Below, in pieces: positions 1-8,196 of a DNA stretch of 64,000 bases; within the stretch, counting starts at the first letter, position 1; every line of letters starts with the position of its first letter. Source of the DNA: a bacterium (lineage in GTDB: Bacteria > Myxococcota_A > Polyangia > Nannocystales > Nannocystaceae); contig JANSYI010000019.1 in assembly GCA_024742475.1 (NCBI GenBank), positions 62,001-126,000 on the forward strand. Direction: 5' to 3'. The notes beneath the pieces were generated by a model. That model was not told the DNA's origin and searched no databases. It was given only the letters and a program-made list of their open reading frames with translations. The position numbers were made by a program, and so were the translations under genes.

Positions 1-1
1 C

Positions 2-835
2 GACCTGGCCGACCTCTACAACGTCATCATCTCGCCCTCGCTCGCCGATGTCGTCGACTTCTCCATGGAGTTGCTCCCCAGTATCCTCGAGGTGCGTCGC
101 GAGGCGGGGCAGCAGTCGTTCTCGATCGATGGCTACGCGTCGATCGAGCGCCGCGGCAACCTCGACGACCTCGTGCTCACCCAGCTCGCCTACGACGAGG
201 ACGTGTTCGAGCAGAAGCTCGTCGACAACGAGCTGTTCTACTTCACGCACGAGAAGCAGATGGACAACGAGCGGCGGCGACACCAAGTGCTCGTCGACGG
301 TTCCGCGTCCATGCGGGGCGTTCGCGAGGTGTTCGCCCGGGGCCTGGCGCTCGCGCTGTGCAAACGTCTGGCGATGCTCGGCGAGGACGTCACGCTGCGC
401 TTCTTCGACTCGCGGCTGTACGAGGGCGTCAAGGTCAGCGGCACGGGCAGCGCCGAGGTGCCCTATGCGCTGCAGTTTCGGGCCGAACGCGGCCGGAACT
501 ACGCGCGGGTGATCCGCCAGCTCAACACCGAGCTGGCCACGCCGCGCCGCAAGGACGGCCAGTCGCTGGTCTACCTGCTCACCCACGGTGAGTGTCAGCT
601 GCCGCCGGACGAGCTGGGGCTGCTGAGCACCCGAGCGCCGGTCTACGGCGTGTTCATCCTCCCCAGTGGCCCGCTCGAGCTGCCGTATCTCGACGCGCTG
701 CATCGCGTGCACGTCATCGACGCCGAGGCCATCTCGCACGGACGCCGGGCTCACAAGGCGCGGCAGATCATCGCCGAGGTCCAAAGCGACCTCGATGGCG
801 GCAAGACGCGGCGCGGGCGAGGGGGTCGATCGTGA
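2..835 (+). CDS. von Willebrand factor A domain protein, 5'-truncated by the window edge
   Basis: The frame is open from the second base, so the true N terminus lies outside the window; about 277 residues remain. A MIDAS-type metal-binding motif DGSAS (DxSxS) sits near residue 99 of the visible part, at the end of a hydrophobic strand (VLV), as in vWA domains. Further on, LLTHGE stands where many vWA proteins have LLTDGE, so a usual metal-site Asp is replaced by His. No signal peptide or membrane segment is visible, which suggests a cytoplasmic protein. The stop overlaps the GTG start of the TPR/HEAT gene downstream (GTGA), so the two are probably translationally coupled. A role as partner of a MoxR-type ATPase encoded upstream is possible but not visible here. 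Confidence 0.75.
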   Translation, partial: DLADLYNVIISPSLADVVDFSMELLPSILEVRREAGQQSFSIDGYASIERRGNLDDLVLTQLAYDEDVFEQKLVDNELFYFTHEKQMDNERRRHQVLVDGSASMRGVREVFARGLALALCKRLAMLGEDVTLRFFDSRLYEGVKVSGTGSAEVPYALQFRAERGRNYARVIRQLNTELATPRRKDGQSLVYLLTHGECQLPPDELGLLSTRAPVYGVFILPSGPLELPYLDALHRVHVIDAEAISHGRRAHKARQIIAEVQSDLDGGKTRRGRGGRS

Positions 836-2664
836 TCGACACCGCGGTGCTTTGGGTTCGGGCCGAGGCCAACATTCGCGCGGGGCGACATGCGGACGCG
901 CTCGTGCACCTGCGGCACCTCGTCGAGGTCGTCGACCGCATCGACTTCGAGTACGAGGAGTGGCTGCGGGCGATGGCCGAGAGCCTGCGCGCGCTGGCCC
1001 ACTGGCGCGAGGCGGCCGCGTGCACCGCCTACTTGGGGGCCACCGACGTACCTTCGGCCGACGCGTACTCGGCAGCCGTCGCGGGCGTGGAGGCCGGGGA
1101 CGAGGGCGCGCTGCGAGGCATGCGGCTGCAGGGGATCTACCTCGCGCGAGCGGGCCATCACGCCGCGGCCGCGCAGTGGTTCTCGGCCTCGCGCATGCCC
1201 GTGCACCAGGCCATTGCGCTCGAGCGGGCGGGCGACGACGCCGCGGCTTCGGAGCTGTGGCAGGTCGTCATGGCCTCCGACGATCTTCGCGACCGTCGCT
1301 ACGAGCTCGCGCTGGCCAAGATCAACTACGGTCTGTGCCTGCTGCGGATGAAACACGAGCGGGCACGCACGGCGCTCGCCGAGGCGACGACCGCGGTCGA
1401 AGAGGTCGCCGACTGGTTCGAGACCGAGGGCCTGCGCGAGCGAGCCTTCGACTGCTACCAGCTGCTCGCGCGCATCGGCTCCGAGGCGGGGGCGTTCGAG
1501 AACGTGGCCGAGGGCTACCTCAACAGCGTCCGCATCCTCCGCAACGACGGGCTCAAGCTCGACGCGCTGCGCCTGTACGAGGCACTCGTGACCTTGGCGC
1601 GTAGGGCAGGGGAGCACCACGCGGCGGCGGGCATCCTGCGCGAGGCGGCCGACTACTGCACCCGCGCTGCGCTGCCCTACGCCGACGACTTGCGGCTGCG
1701 CAGCGCCGAGGCGTGGGTGAAGACCGCTGCAGAGGCGCAGACCGCCGCGCACCCGCTGCAGATGGTCGAGAACGCCTATCTCGCCGCCGCCGAGGGGTTC
1801 GCGTCGGTGCGGGCGTATCGGCAGGTGGTGGAGGTCTACGGGCGGCTGGCCTCGCTCGAGCTGCCCACCAAGGCGCGCGAGCGCTACCGCCGACTGGTCG
1901 ATCGGCTCGGCAACGAGCAGCAGGACGCACCGCGCCCCGTCCCGGTGCCCGAGTTCCTCAAGCAGCTGCCCGAGTACGAGGAGGTCTGGTACGTCGACCT
2001 CGCCGAGTGGGAGCTCGACGGCGACCCTGGGCTCATCGCCGCCGGCGTGATGGCCGACCGGCGCTTCCCCGACTTCGTGCGTCGGCACGCGCTGCTGCTC
2101 GTCCTCGACCTCGAGCGGCGCGCCGGTCAGGCGCCCGCGGTCGACATCATCCGCCGCCTCGAGTCGATCCGCGCCTACCCGGTCATCGCCGCGCTCGAGC
2201 GGCTCTATCTCAGCCCCGACGCGACGATCCGCGAGGCGGTGGCCGCGGCGATGGGCAGCCTCCGCTTCAAGCGGTCGTTCTCGCTGGTCGGCCAGGCGCT
2301 GCGCGACGACGACGGCAGCGTGCGCGAGGCCGCGGCCGCCTCGACCACCCGCCTGGTGTTCCCCCACGCGTTCGAGCCGCTGCGCCGCATCTTCTCCTCA
2401 CGCGACCTGCCCGACGCCGAGAAGGGCCGCACCGCCGCCGTGCGGGCGATCGGCAAGATCAACACCGCCCCCGCGCTCGAGTTCCTCTGCGACAGGCTGC
2501 GCGAGAACGACAAGGTCTTCGCCGAGCTGGCCCTGCACGCCCTGCGCGAGCTGACCAACTCCGAGCTGCTGCCCTACCTCCGGCATCAGGTCGAGCTCGT
2601 CCCGCCGGCCTACCGGGCCGTGCTCGAGGACACCGCCCGCCGGCTCGAGCGGCGCATGCGGTGA
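832..2664 (+). CDS. TPR/HEAT-repeat scaffold protein
   Basis: About 610 residues, almost entirely helical and Ala/Leu/Arg/Glu rich. The N-terminal two thirds show degenerate tetratricopeptide-like helix pairs (for example ALVHLRHLVEVVDRI and AFDCYQLLARIGSEAGAFEN). The last ~200 residues look like HEAT repeats (VIAALERLYLSPDATIREAVAAAMG, then a second copy with DDDGSVREAAAAS). The GTG start is chosen because it overlaps the stop of the vWA gene by four bases and a GAGGGGG stretch lies just upstream. No catalytic motif or signal peptide is seen. By position it is likely a protein-interaction partner of the vWA protein; the function is otherwise unknown. Confidence 0.75.
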   Translation: MIDTAVLWVRAEANIRAGRHADALVHLRHLVEVVDRIDFEYEEWLRAMAESLRALAHWREAAACTAYLGATDVPSADAYSAAVAGVEAGDEGALRGMRLQGIYLARAGHHAAAAQWFSASRMPVHQAIALERAGDDAAASELWQVVMASDDLRDRRYELALAKINYGLCLLRMKHERARTALAEATTAVEEVADWFETEGLRERAFDCYQLLARIGSEAGAFENVAEGYLNSVRILRNDGLKLDALRLYEALVTLARRAGEHHAAAGILREAADYCTRAALPYADDLRLRSAEAWVKTAAEAQTAAHPLQMVENAYLAAAEGFASVRAYRQVVEVYGRLASLELPTKARERYRRLVDRLGNEQQDAPRPVPVPEFLKQLPEYEEVWYVDLAEWELDGDPGLIAAGVMADRRFPDFVRRHALLLVLDLERRAGQAPAVDIIRRLESIRAYPVIAALERLYLSPDATIREAVAAAMGSLRFKRSFSLVGQALRDDDGSVREAAAASTTRLVFPHAFEPLRRIFSSRDLPDAEKGRTAAVRAIGKINTAPALEFLCDRLRENDKVFAELALHALRELTNSELLPYLRHQVELVPPAYRAVLEDTARRLERRMR

Positions 2665-2683
2665 GCCTCATACGGTGCGCACA

Positions 2684-3211
2684 TCAGCCGGGCGTCGGAT
2701 CCGGCTGCGCGGCGGGGGCTTTGCGCAGGCTCGCAATGAGCACCAGCCCGACCCCGACGGCAAGCAGCACGTCGGCGACGTTGAAGGTCGGCCAGCGATG
2801 GCCGCCGGGCAGCGTGACGGCGATGAAGTCGACGACGCCCGTGCCTCCACCGGGAGCTGCGCGAAAGGCTCGGTCCCAGCCGTTCCCGATCGCGCCGGCC
2901 ACGATGCCGCCCAGGGCGAGCGTGGTCAGCCGGTCGGGGCGGTGACGCCAGACGTAGACAGCGACGGCAGCCGCGAGCGCGAACGCGAGCAAGGCCATCC
3001 AGGGCATCGCATCGCCGAGTGAGCGAGCCACGCTGAACGCGGTGCCCCGGTTGTATGCCAGCTGAAACGACAGCCACGGCGGGGCGATCGGCTGGGGGCC
3101 GTCCGAGAGGGTTTGCACCGCCCACGTCTTGGTGCCGAGGTCGCATCCGGTCCCGAGGGATGCGGCGAGGAGGAAGAGAAGGCCGGCGCGAAGCCGCTGG
3201 GCGTGAGGCAT
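2684..3211 (-). CDS. lspA: Lipoprotein signal peptidase II
   Basis: This membrane aspartyl protease removes the signal peptide from prolipoproteins after lipidation of the +1 cysteine. The protein has 175 residues, normal for the family, with four hydrophobic segments. The diagnostic NRGTAFS block lies at 54-60, and the two catalytic aspartates are in GVVDF (D128) and FNVAD (D147). It lies 34 bases downstream of an isomerase gene on the same strand and may be read from that gene's promoter. It matters here because an unusually large share of the genes in this window encode lipoproteins. Confidence 0.95.
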   Translation of the reverse strand: MPHAQRLRAGLLFLLAASLGTGCDLGTKTWAVQTLSDGPQPIAPPWLSFQLAYNRGTAFSVARSLGDAMPWMALLAFALAAAVAVYVWRHRPDRLTTLALGGIVAGAIGNGWDRAFRAAPGGGTGVVDFIAVTLPGGHRWPTFNVADVLLAVGVGLVLIASLRKAPAAQPDPTPG

Positions 3212-3245
3212 GGGACGCCCAACCGCGACGCGTCGGCGGCTATTC

Positions 3246-4061
3246 CTATCGCCCGCTGAACTCGGGTGTCTGCTTGGTGAGCGCGGCGGTCACCGCCATA
3301 CCGAGGTCTTGCGTGACCAGGTGCGCGGCGTTGTAGGTCGCGACGTACTCGAGCTCGCGGTCGATCGCGTGTTGTTCGGCTTGGCCGAGGACGTGCTTGG
3401 CTCCGCGGACGGTCAACGGGGCGTTGGCGGCGATCTCCTCCGCGAGGGCCTTGGCGTCGGCGAACAGCGCCTCGGGGTCGGGCAGCACGCGGTTGACCAG
3501 GCCGATGCGCTCGGCGTACGCGGCCTCGAAGTCTCGGCCGGTGTAGATCAGCTCGCGCGCGTGGCCGGGCCCGACGATGCGAGGCAGCCGCTGCAGCGTG
3601 CCCACGTCGGCCACCATCGCGAGCTTGGTCTCGCGGACGCCGAACTTGGCGTCCGCGCTGCACAGCCGGATGTCGCAGGCGGTGATGAGGTCGATGCCGG
3701 CGCCGAGGCAGTAGCCGTGCACGGCCGCGATGACGGGGACGGGCAGACGCTCGAAGGCGGTGATGGCGGCCTGCATGCTTCGAATCAAGCGGTGCAGGGC
3801 GGCCTGTTTCGCGCCGTCGGGCGGACCACCGCCGGGGTCGACCGGCAGCCTCGACATGACGTCGGGGATGTCGAGGCCGGCGGTGAACGCCCGGCCCGCG
3901 CCGCGGACGAGCAGCACGCGAACCTCCGGGTCTTCGCCGACCTCGCGCAGCGCCGCGGCGGCCTCGTTCCAGAACTCGTGGCCGAGCGCGTTGAGCTTGT
4001 CGGGGCGGTCGAGCAGCAGGTGCGCGACGTGCCCCTCACGGGTGATCTTCAGGGTCGACAC
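3246..4061 (-). CDS. Delta(3,5)-delta(2,4)-dienoyl-CoA isomerase-like crotonase
   Basis: Crotonase fold protein of 271 residues, probably acting in beta-oxidation of unsaturated fatty acids. FTAGLDIPDVMS (59-70) and RETKLAMVADVGTLQRLP (143-160) match dienoyl-CoA isomerases better than plain enoyl-CoA hydratases. E144 and D152 fall at the acid/base positions known from that subfamily, and the GAGID oxyanion-hole block is present. The GTG start is chosen because a TACCAT box lies exactly 7 bases upstream and the family N terminus (STLKITREGHVAHLLLDRP) begins there. An ordinary enoyl-CoA hydratase is the alternative. Confidence 0.88.
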   Translation of the reverse strand: MSTLKITREGHVAHLLLDRPDKLNALGHEFWNEAAAALREVGEDPEVRVLLVRGAGRAFTAGLDIPDVMSRLPVDPGGGPPDGAKQAALHRLIRSMQAAITAFERLPVPVIAAVHGYCLGAGIDLITACDIRLCSADAKFGVRETKLAMVADVGTLQRLPRIVGPGHARELIYTGRDFEAAYAERIGLVNRVLPDPEALFADAKALAEEIAANAPLTVRGAKHVLGQAEQHAIDRELEYVATYNAAHLVTQDLGMAVTAALTKQTPEFSGR

Positions 4062-4068
4062 GCGGCCG

Positions 4069-4074
4069 ATGGTA
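4069..4074 (-). promoter_or_regulatory. TACCAT -10-like box for a leaderless isomerase mRNA
   Basis: Read on the minus strand, TACCAT is followed by 7 bases and the GTG start at 4061. No Shine-Dalgarno sequence separates them, so transcription probably starts at or next to the start codon. Confidence 0.5.
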
Positions 4075-4092
4075 GCCGCTTCGGGGCTGCGT

Positions 4093-5169
4093 TCAGCCCA
4101 TCCACCACTGCAGGCCGGTGACCAGCATGTGCGTGAACGGCAGCTCACCGCGCAGCGAGCCGACCAGGCCCTGGTAGCCGAACACGACCCCGAAGCCGTG
4201 GTTGTAGTTGCGCTTGACCGGGCTGAGCAGCCCCAGCTGCAGCATGGCGCGGGGGCCGTGCGGCAGGAGGTTGTCCGCCTGCTCGAGCACGACGGGGGAG
4301 TCGTTGCCAACCGGTGCGACGATGCCAGTGTCGGTGCGCCGGTTGACGACGCCGTACATGAAGTCGTAGCCGACCCGGAAGTCGATCATTCCGCGCTGTT
4401 GCAACGCGGTGCGGCCGTAGGTCAGCGACGGGCCGAGGCCGAACAAGCCGTTCATCTCGGCGACGCGATCGCCGAGCAAGACCCGTCCACCCCACGCCGA
4501 AGCGGTGAGCGCATACCCGATGCGGTTCCACGCCTGGCCGACGTCGACCTGCGCGCCGCCCATGCGGCCGCCGACGTCGTTGTCGCCGCCGGCGTTGGCG
4601 AACAGGACGCGGGCACCGACGTGTAGGCGGCCGGGGTTGTCGGCGGGGCGGTACTGCGCGTCGTAGGCGGCGAGCAGGGCAGCCTCGTATGCACCTGGGT
4701 CCACGACGACCCGGCGCGTGGTCGGCGGAGGCACCGACGACGGGTCGGAGGGCTCCGCGGAGAGGAGATCCGGGTCGATTGCTCCGGATTTCTCGGGGCC
4801 GGTCGCCGGCTCGTCGGTGGGCGCGGCCGCCTCGGTATCGGTTCCCTCACGCGCCGCGACATCCTCGGCGGGCGTCGCGGGCTGCGGCTGTGCGGCGGGT
4901 GGCGCCTCGGGCACCGCTCCCGCCTCCTCGGTCGGCGGGGCTGGAGTCTCGGGACCGGCCCCGGGGTCGGCGGCAGACTCGGGGGACGCCTCACTGGGCG
5001 CCGGCGCGTCGGAACTGGCATCGGACGGCGTTTCAGGGGGCGTAGCCGGCCCCGGCGCTGCGACGTCGGTCGCCGCGTCCGCGGGTGCAGCCGATGCCGA
5101 ACCGGTGAGGCAGGGAACGAAGCTGGCGCCGAGCAGCGCCGCCAATCCAATCCGGCTCGGCATGGTCAT
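4093..5169 (-). CDS. Exported protein: Ala/Pro/Glu-rich stalk plus beta-rich C-terminal domain
   Basis: About 358 residues. Residues 1-28 form a signal peptide ending near SASAAPA. Residues ~30-150 are a low-complexity A/P/E/S/T segment. The last ~200 residues are rich in Gly, Tyr and aromatic residues in alternating strands (LHVGARVLFANAGG, IDFRVGYDFMYGVV, GFGVVFGYQGLVGSL) and end in LQWWMG, which suggests an outer-membrane barrel. ATG 5169 is chosen over the in-frame ATG 5163 because TAGCCT lies 7 bases before it. It is divergent from the OmpA-type lipoprotein gene. The family is not recognised. Confidence 0.65.
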   Translation of the reverse strand: MTMPSRIGLAALLGASFVPCLTGSASAAPADAATDVAAPGPATPPETPSDASSDAPAPSEASPESAADPGAGPETPAPPTEEAGAVPEAPPAAQPQPATPAEDVAAREGTDTEAAAPTDEPATGPEKSGAIDPDLLSAEPSDPSSVPPPTTRRVVVDPGAYEAALLAAYDAQYRPADNPGRLHVGARVLFANAGGDNDVGGRMGGAQVDVGQAWNRIGYALTASAWGGRVLLGDRVAEMNGLFGLGPSLTYGRTALQQRGMIDFRVGYDFMYGVVNRRTDTGIVAPVGNDSPVVLEQADNLLPHGPRAMLQLGLLSPVKRNYNHGFGVVFGYQGLVGSLRGELPFTHMLVTGLQWWMG

Positions 5170-5176
5170 CGTGCGT

Positions 5177-5182
5177 AGGCTA
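5177..5182 (-). promoter_or_regulatory. TAGCCT -10-like box, leaderless start of the outer-membrane protein gene
   Basis: On the minus strand TAGCCT is followed by 7 bases and ATG 5169. No -35 consensus and no Shine-Dalgarno sequence is visible. Confidence 0.45.
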
Positions 5183-5272
5183 GCGCCAACCCGCCCTTTG
5201 GGCGAGGGCTGTTCGGGGCTAATGGTCACGTTGGGGCATTTGTCCATTCGAGAACTACCTCTAGGCGCGGGC

Positions 5273-5300
5273 TTGACGATTTCCTCGTGTTTTTTATCTT
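5273..5300 (+). promoter_or_regulatory. Sigma70-like promoter of the OmpA-type lipoprotein gene
   Basis: TTGACG (5273-5278), 16-base spacer, TATCTT (5295-5300). A leader of about 65 bases follows, with GGAG 5 bases before the ATG. This is one of the few classical leadered promoters in the window, as expected for a highly expressed envelope protein. Confidence 0.6.
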
Positions 5301-5371
5301 CACGCGCGCACCGCCGCTCGGCCTGTTGTCGGGCGCGGCCCGCTTCCTCTTCCAACTCTACGGAGAACACC

Positions 5372-5992
5372 ATGCACGCTCTACGCAATCCCAGCCGGGC
5401 CTTCGGTCTGTTGGCTGCGGGCTCCATGCTCCTCGCGACGACCGCTTGCGGTCCGATCGTGTTCAGTGACGACGCTTCCCTCGCAATCGTGGGAACCGCC
5501 GCACCGGAGCCTGAGCCCGTTGCCGCCCCAGAACCCGAGCCGCAAAAGCGGGTCGAGGTTCGCGACAACAAAATCGTCATCAACGAGAAGGTCCTCTTCG
5601 AGGTCAACTCGGACAAGATCCGCGAAGTCTCGCACGACCTGCTCAACGAGGTCGCCTCGGTCATCAAGGAAAACCCCCAGATCAAGAAGCTCGAGATCCA
5701 GGGGCACGCCTCGGCCGAGGGCAGCGACAGCCACAACATGCGGCTGTCCGACCGTCGCGCCAAGTCCGTCCGCAAGTACCTCACCAACAAGGGCGGCATC
5801 GACAAGTCGATGCTCACCTCCAAGGGCTACGGCGAGACCCAGCCCATCGCCTCGAACGACACCGAAGACGGGCGCGAGAAGAACCGCCGCGTCGAGTTCG
5901 TGATCACCGAGCAGGAGATCACGCAGAAGAAGGTCGAAGTTCTCGAGGACGGCACCGAGAAGGTCATCGAAGAGAAAAAGGTCAGCGGTTGA
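5372..5992 (+). CDS. OmpA-family peptidoglycan-binding lipoprotein
   Basis: A 206-residue lipoprotein with lipobox ATTAC, a short PEPEP linker and a C-terminal OmpA-like domain. VLFEVNSDKIREVS, LEIQGHASAEGSDSHN and LSDRRAKSVRKYL are the hallmark peptidoglycan-binding segments (the Asp and Arg contact diaminopimelate in known members). A charged K/E tail follows the domain. It probably tethers the outer membrane to the wall like Pal. GGAG lies 5 bases before the ATG. The AgmX-like lipoprotein gene lies 27 bases downstream, followed by a strong hairpin, so the two form one operon. Confidence 0.9.
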   Translation: MHALRNPSRAFGLLAAGSMLLATTACGPIVFSDDASLAIVGTAAPEPEPVAAPEPEPQKRVEVRDNKIVINEKVLFEVNSDKIREVSHDLLNEVASVIKENPQIKKLEIQGHASAEGSDSHNMRLSDRRAKSVRKYLTNKGGIDKSMLTSKGYGETQPIASNDTEDGREKNRRVEFVITEQEITQKKVEVLEDGTEKVIEEKKVSG

Positions 5993-6019
5993 TCCGGCTG
6001 CACTGCAGGAGACGACATC

Positions 6020-6397
6020 ATGCGTAAAACCATCGCTTCCCTGATCCTCGCTTCGGTCGCCATTACCTCCGGCTGCTCGTTCATCGCCCGTGGCGAGGAC
6101 CAGTACCGCACCGACACCCGCGCGCTGCTCGAGACCCAAAACTCGGACGTTCGCGCCTGCTACGACAACGAACTCGCCAACAACCCGGACCTCAACGGGG
6201 ACGTGGTGGTGCAGTTCACCGTCGAGAAGAAGACCGGCACCCTCACCAACGTGACGGCTGCCGAGGGCTCCACCGCCCCCGAGTCGCTCCAGGCCTGTGT
6301 GGTCTCGGCGCTCGAGGGCCTGCAGCTCACCCCCGAAGACCGTCGCGACGGTCAAGCCACGTTCACGTACACGTTCCGCGGCCCCGCTGCCGGCTGA
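6020..6397 (+). CDS. AgmX/PglI C-terminal-domain-like lipoprotein
   Basis: A 125-residue lipoprotein (lipobox ITSGC). The mature part, with VRACYDNELANNPDLNGDVVVQFTV and LQACVVSALEGLQL, matches the small TonB-like domain at the C terminus of myxobacterial AgmX/PglI motility proteins, including its pair of conserved cysteines. The domain usually sits at the end of long multidomain proteins; here it stands alone as a lipoprotein. AGGAG lies upstream of the ATG. It is co-transcribed with the OmpA-type lipoprotein gene, so a cell-wall or envelope scaffold role is likely. A gliding role is only an inference from the domain. Confidence 0.75.
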   Translation: MRKTIASLILASVAITSGCSFIARGEDQYRTDTRALLETQNSDVRACYDNELANNPDLNGDVVVQFTVEKKTGTLTNVTAAEGSTAPESLQACVVSALEGLQLTPEDRRDGQATFTYTFRGPAAG

Positions 6398-6416
6398 TCG
6401 TCGACGTCCGAACGGG

Positions 6417-6467
6417 AGCCCGGGTCGCCTCTGCCCCCCATTGGGGGGCCGAGTGCTCACCCGGGCT
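6417..6467 (+). terminator. Nested hairpin terminator after the OmpA/AgmX operon
   Basis: The outer stem AGCCCGGGT/ACCCGGGCT (6417-6425 and 6459-6467) encloses a second stem GCCCCCC/GGGGGGC (6433-6439 and 6443-6449). TCTTCG follows. Confidence 0.6.
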
Positions 6468-6533
6468 TCTTCGTGTCGACGCAGCGCGGCCACGTCGGGG
6501 TCCCACGGGGCCTGTGGGGCGATGTTCCACGAA

Positions 6534-6562
6534 AAGAGCCGCTGGGGTGACCAGCGGCTCTT
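6534..6562 (-). terminator. Hairpin terminator for the cystathionine beta-synthase gene
   Basis: A perfect 12-bp stem, AAGAGCCGCTGG (6534-6545) and CCAGCGGCTCTT (6551-6562), with a 5-base loop. Read on the minus strand it is followed by a T run (TTTTC), which fits an intrinsic terminator for the gene ending at 6616. It may work in both directions. Confidence 0.7.
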
Positions 6563-6615
6563 CGCGCGTCTGAGCGCCGCCTGGAGCCTCTGTGGGGGCC
6601 CCAGCCGGGGGCGCT

Positions 6616-8004
6616 TCAGGTCTTCTCGCTGGCGAGGTAGTCGATGAGGTCGATCTTCGTGAGCACGCCGCGCAGCTCGTCGCCCTCGGTGACCAGCACG
6701 GCCTTGGTGTCCGAGAAGATGTTCTTGAGCAGCGCGATGCGGGTGCCCGGCGTGACGGTGGCGTAGTTGCCGTCGGCGAGCTCGGAGAGCTTGGTGTCCA
6801 GGCCGCCTTCGTTCTCCATGAGCACGTTGAGCAGGTCGAGCTCGGCGACCATGCCGCAGTGCCGGCCCCGCTCGTCGAGGATCGGCAGCTGGCTGATGCT
6901 GTGTGACTTCATGACGCCGATCGCGTCGCGCACGGTCGAGGACGACGGTGCGGTGATCACCTCGCCGCCGCGGGCCTTGAGTAGGTGCGCGACGGTGCCT
7001 TCGACGGCGTCTTCGTCGAGGAAGCCGTTGGAGCGCATCCAGTCGTCGTTGAAGATCTTGCTCAGGTACTTCTGCGCGCTGTCAGGCAGCAGCACCAAGA
7101 TCTTCTTGGGCTCCTTGAGGGTGCGGGCGTACTTGATCGCGCCGACCACCGCCGCGCCACACGAACCCCCGCAGAAGATGCCCTCGCGGCGCACCAGCTC
7201 GCGGTTCATCATGAAGCACTCCTTGTCGTCGACCTGCACGACGTCGTCGAGGATGTCGAGGTTCATGGTCGAGGGCAGGAAGTCCTCGCCGATGCCCTCG
7301 ACGTAGTACGAGAAGGCCTTGGTCAGGCGTCCGGTCTTGACGTACTCGTAGTAGAGCGAGCCGATCGGGTCGACGCCGACGAGCTGCACGTCGGGGTTCT
7401 TCTCCTTGAAGTAGCGTCCACACCCGCTGAGCGTGCCGCCGGTGCCCATGCCGGCCACGAACACGTCGAAGTCGCCTTGGGTCTGCTCCCAGATCTCCGG
7501 CCCCGTGCTCAGGAAGTGCGACTCGGGGTTGGCGGGGTTGTGATACTGGTTCGCGTAGAACGCTCCGGGCGTCTCTTCGACGATGCGGCGCGCGGTCGAG
7601 TAGTAGCTGCGCGGGTCGGAGGGTTCGACCGCCGTGGGGCAGATGACGACCTTGGCACCGTAGGCTCGCAGCGCGTCGACCTTCTCGGCGGACATCTTGT
7701 CGGGCATCACGAAGATGCACTTGTAGCCGCGAATCGCCGCGACCATGGCCAGCCCCGCGCCGGTGTTGCCCGACGTCGCCTCGACGATCGTGCCGCCGGG
7801 TCCGAGCATGCCTCGCTCCTCGGCGTCACGGATGAGGTTGAGTCCGACGCGGTCCTTCATGGACCCGGCCGGGTTCATGTACTCGACCTTCACGTAGATC
7901 TCGGAGGTCACGTCCTCGGCAACGCGGTTGAGGCGGACGATCGGCGTTCCACCGATGGCCCGGGTCATGTCGGCGACGGCGCCCTTCATCAGTTTCTCGG
8001 TCAT
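6616..8004 (-). CDS. cbs: Cystathionine beta-synthase (PLP enzyme with C-terminal CBS pair)
   Basis: A 462-residue fold-type II PLP enzyme that condenses serine or O-acetylserine with homocysteine in transsulfuration. PAGSMKDRVG carries the PLP lysine (K50), SGNTGAGLA binds the substrate carboxylate, and GTGGTLSGCGRYF binds the PLP phosphate. Two CBS repeats occupy about residues 340-460. Layout and length match eukaryotic and actinobacterial CBS rather than the shorter cysteine synthases that lack CBS domains. No heme-binding N-terminal extension is present. It is monocistronic, with a terminator hairpin downstream. Confidence 0.92.
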   Translation of the reverse strand: MTEKLMKGAVADMTRAIGGTPIVRLNRVAEDVTSEIYVKVEYMNPAGSMKDRVGLNLIRDAEERGMLGPGGTIVEATSGNTGAGLAMVAAIRGYKCIFVMPDKMSAEKVDALRAYGAKVVICPTAVEPSDPRSYYSTARRIVEETPGAFYANQYHNPANPESHFLSTGPEIWEQTQGDFDVFVAGMGTGGTLSGCGRYFKEKNPDVQLVGVDPIGSLYYEYVKTGRLTKAFSYYVEGIGEDFLPSTMNLDILDDVVQVDDKECFMMNRELVRREGIFCGGSCGAAVVGAIKYARTLKEPKKILVLLPDSAQKYLSKIFNDDWMRSNGFLDEDAVEGTVAHLLKARGGEVITAPSSSTVRDAIGVMKSHSISQLPILDERGRHCGMVAELDLLNVLMENEGGLDTKLSELADGNYATVTPGTRIALLKNIFSDTKAVLVTEGDELRGVLTKIDLIDYLASEKT

Positions 8005-8086
8005 GGGATGCGGTCCTCGGCGGGAGAAGTACCAAGGCCGCTGGCGAGAATGCAGCCGGGGCCGCAGGCTCGGGCGTCGCGTATCC

Positions 8087-8158
8087 TCACGCCCAAAGGG
8101 CGAGACTCATCGGGCCCCAAAACGCCGTGGCGCACAGCCACCCGAGCCCGATCGCCAT
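8087..8158 (-). CDS. Possible 23-residue hydrophobic micropeptide
   Basis: A short minus-strand frame, ATG 8158 to TGA 8087, encodes a single hydrophobic segment (MAIGLGWLCATAFWGPMSLA, then LWA). It lies 38 bases downstream of the exported-protein gene on the same strand. GAGG is present upstream, but spaced about 10 bases. It could be a real small membrane peptide or chance; no homologue is recognised. Confidence 0.2.
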   Translation of the reverse strand: MAIGLGWLCATAFWGPMSLALWA

Positions 8159-8196
8159 CAGCAAGCCCTCGTGGGCTCGTCCGCACCCGCCCTTGG

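Noticed and set aside
5287..5469. Short plus-strand frame upstream of the OmpA-type gene
   Set aside because: It overlaps the promoter, leader and start of the OmpA-type lipoprotein in another frame and has no protein-like character.
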